Assembly (NCBI GenBank): GCA_037367405.1
Contig: JAZKJV010000149.1
Span: 372,001-436,000 of the forward strand
Reading direction: 5' to 3'
Origin: Ottelia alismoides
Lineage: Eukaryota > Streptophyta > Magnoliopsida > Alismatales > Hydrocharitaceae
Length of the DNA: 64,000 nucleotides
Position 1 is the stretch's first letter. The number at the start of each line of letters is the position of its first letter. The notes below the pieces were generated by a model, which saw only the letters and a program-made list of their open reading frames with translations, searched no databases and was not told the origin of the DNA. Positions 62,221 through 64,000 of this stretch are shown here, one piece after another. The position numbers and the translations under genes are program-made.

Positions 62221-62238
62221 AACCTAGCTCTGATACCA
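62221..62238 (-). other. Copia primer-binding site, initiator tRNA-Met
   Basis: Minus strand TGGTATCAGAGCTAGGTT, two bases inside the 5' LTR. Confidence 0.88.
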
Positions 62239-62240
62239 CT

Positions 62241-64000
62241 TGAAGGATATGGAAGGATCCTTAAGTGCATCACAGAAGCGTGATGATCATATCATATACG
62301 ATTAAGAGCTACTAGTGATACTAGTTGCTCAGTGCAACAGATTTAAAAAAAATAAACGATGAAACCACATGATCCATAAATCATTTATGAATCGTTTCGA
62401 CCTTTGGAGGAGACGCTTGCGAGCGCGGGGATGAGTCGCGGGAATCTCACAATCCAAGTAGTTGTCCAAGCAAGGGAACTCCGGATCTCGTCACACGAGA
62501 TCGTATGTCTTCTTTGTGAGCGATATGCACCAAAGAAGATGGAGTACCCAGAGTCGTCCAAGCACAACGGCAAGGCGACGACGAGGGCCTTCTTCCTTCT
62601 AGGGTTATGGTGGACGGCCACCCAAAGAGAGAGGAGGAAGAGGGCATGTTAGAATGAGAGAGAGAGAGAGAGGAGAGAGTTGTTGCACAACTTCTTGTCA
62701 CTTTGAAGATCATGGGTTTCTCTTCTTATATTGTATATTTGGGATCCAAGGACTACACAAAATCAATAGATGAGATTGATTTGTGTTTCTTTCAATGGCC
62801 AAGATTTTGTTGTAAAAATACAACAATAATTAATTTCATTTAGATTAAATCTATATTGATAAATCAATATAATTTAATTCCATAAATTAAATCAATTAAT
62901 CATGGAGATAATGGAAAGGAAACTACCTCTCTAAGAAATAGAGTGGACGGCCACCTTTTCCTTGTCGGAATTGGTGGCCGTCACCTCGATAATAAAGGGG
63001 AGTGGAGATTACATGTAATATCCATTATACCTTAATTATCTCCATGTTTTGCAACAATAATTGTTGCAAATTATTCACCAAAAAAATCATAATTATTTTA
63101 ATATTGCAATCTTGTCATTGGAAATTTGTGAATCAAATTCACAACCCCAAATAAAAGGTGATTTATATTTTCAATGAATTATCCAATGTGAATCAAATTC
63201 ACATCAATACTTAACCAACAAATATAAATCATAGCAAACTCTCTCTAATATATTATAATTCATATTTATAACATATTATGAATAATATGGATACTCTTTT
63301 CCATATTATACTTATCCATAATAATTAAATCACATTTAATTGTATTGGATAACCATTCTCATTCTCTAATATATTGTGAATCAAATTCACGTTATTCATG
63401 ATAATTAAATCACATTTAATTATCTATTTTTCTTTGCTTTCAATAATGGAATTATTCATGAACTCTTCCAAGAATAATGTGTATTCTCCGTAGGTACTTG
63501 GAGATAAGGACATGGCAATTGTATTGTTCGACGTATAGTGACTTTGATATTGAGATCACATCTCAAATCCCGATCTCACGAATCTCCCATAGATGCTTGA
63601 TTAAATCAAGTCCGTAAACCTAATCCTCTTATTGCATTCAGATCTCGTTCATATCAATGTCCAACACTTGGACTAAGATCAAGTTACTTCTCTATTGAGA
63701 GGAGTCACTAAAATACAAACCTATTTAATCACTCCCTCGGAATGGAAGCATCATGGTTATGCAATGTGTTTATGAGCACATCACCCTTAGGTATTCCCAA
63801 TACCTATATATCCCGCATACTGGAAGACCTTCTAATAAACCCAAAGTTATAGATCTCTTTTAGACTGTCACCTTCAGGGTTTTATCATCAAGGATCTCAT
63901 TTGATCATTGGGATTTGGTATTGATCATATGCTTTCCAAAAGCATATATCATACCCATAAATTCTGTCAAGCTTCATAAGCGAGACGACCATGCATGGAA
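62241..64000 (-). repeat. 5' LTR of the copia element (partial)
   Basis: Begins TGAAGGATATGG and follows 54439 onward to the window end (equivalent to about 56260). It lacks about 90 bp near 62396, after the CGATCATG-like region, compared with the left LTR. Confidence 0.87.

Larger units (their letters stand above)
54439..64000 (-). mobile_element. Ty1/copia element, minus strand, right end beyond the window
   Basis: Left (3') LTR 54439-56909, PPT-like GGGGTAGTGGGAGATTAT on the minus strand next to it, a decayed pol with recognisable RT (57740-58330), an iMet primer site at 62221-62238, and the right (5') LTR from 62241 past the window end. It is inserted in the protease of the old Athila element. 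No intact ORF remains. Confidence 0.87.

Overview
This window is plant nuclear DNA made almost entirely of nested LTR retrotransposons. The evidence is primer-binding sites for plant tRNA-iMet and tRNA-Asp, Ty3/gypsy chromovirus (Tekay/Del-like) and Athila-like polyproteins, a Ty1/copia relic, 2.5-3.9 kb LTRs and AT-rich spacers. I see no ordinary host gene, rRNA, tRNA or CRISPR. The nesting suggests a repeat-rich, possibly pericentromeric region of a large flowering-plant genome. The species cannot be told from the sequence.

Left block (1-26573). A minus-strand Tekay-type chromovirus fills the ends: the 5' LTR at 22856-26573, an iMet primer site, gag, protease, then RT, RNase H, integrase and chromodomain at 2071-4680, and a 3' LTR cut by the window start (1-1888). 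Its integrase region carries a 76-bp GT-AG interval whose removal restores the frame. A plus-strand Athila-like element (4681-20500) sits inside its RT. That element has about 3-kb LTRs, a tRNA-Asp primer site, gag, protease, RT/RNase H and integrase, all disabled by a few frameshifts and stops. Between integrase and 3' LTR it has no long sense ORF but has five stem-loops, each followed by an AAGTATA(A)GGGGG polypurine motif.

Right block (26686-64000). An older, decayed Athila-like element starts with its LTR at 26686-30413 and continues into gag. Gag is interrupted by a solo LTR of a third Athila subfamily (32560-36416) flanked by the perfect 5-bp duplication ATGAT. Gag and protease then resume, and are cut at the protease by a minus-strand Ty1/copia element. 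A segment running from inside the solo LTR, through gag/protease, into the copia LTR has been tandemly triplicated (about 7.55 kb per unit: 32884-40454, 40455-48001, 48002-55953). Both junctions contain the same 22-bp filler, in two and one copies. The third unit has a private 428-bp insertion of Athila integrase sequence and runs on into the complete copia element (54439 to beyond 64000).

The elements depend on the usual retrotransposon cycle: LTR promoter, tRNA-primed reverse transcription, polypurine-primed plus strand, integrase. All copies here look dead. The structured non-coding parts are the most interesting: polypurine hairpins, long G-box palindromes with different sequences but the same symmetry in two LTR subfamilies, a UUCG hairpin, a structured leader, and the candidate intron.
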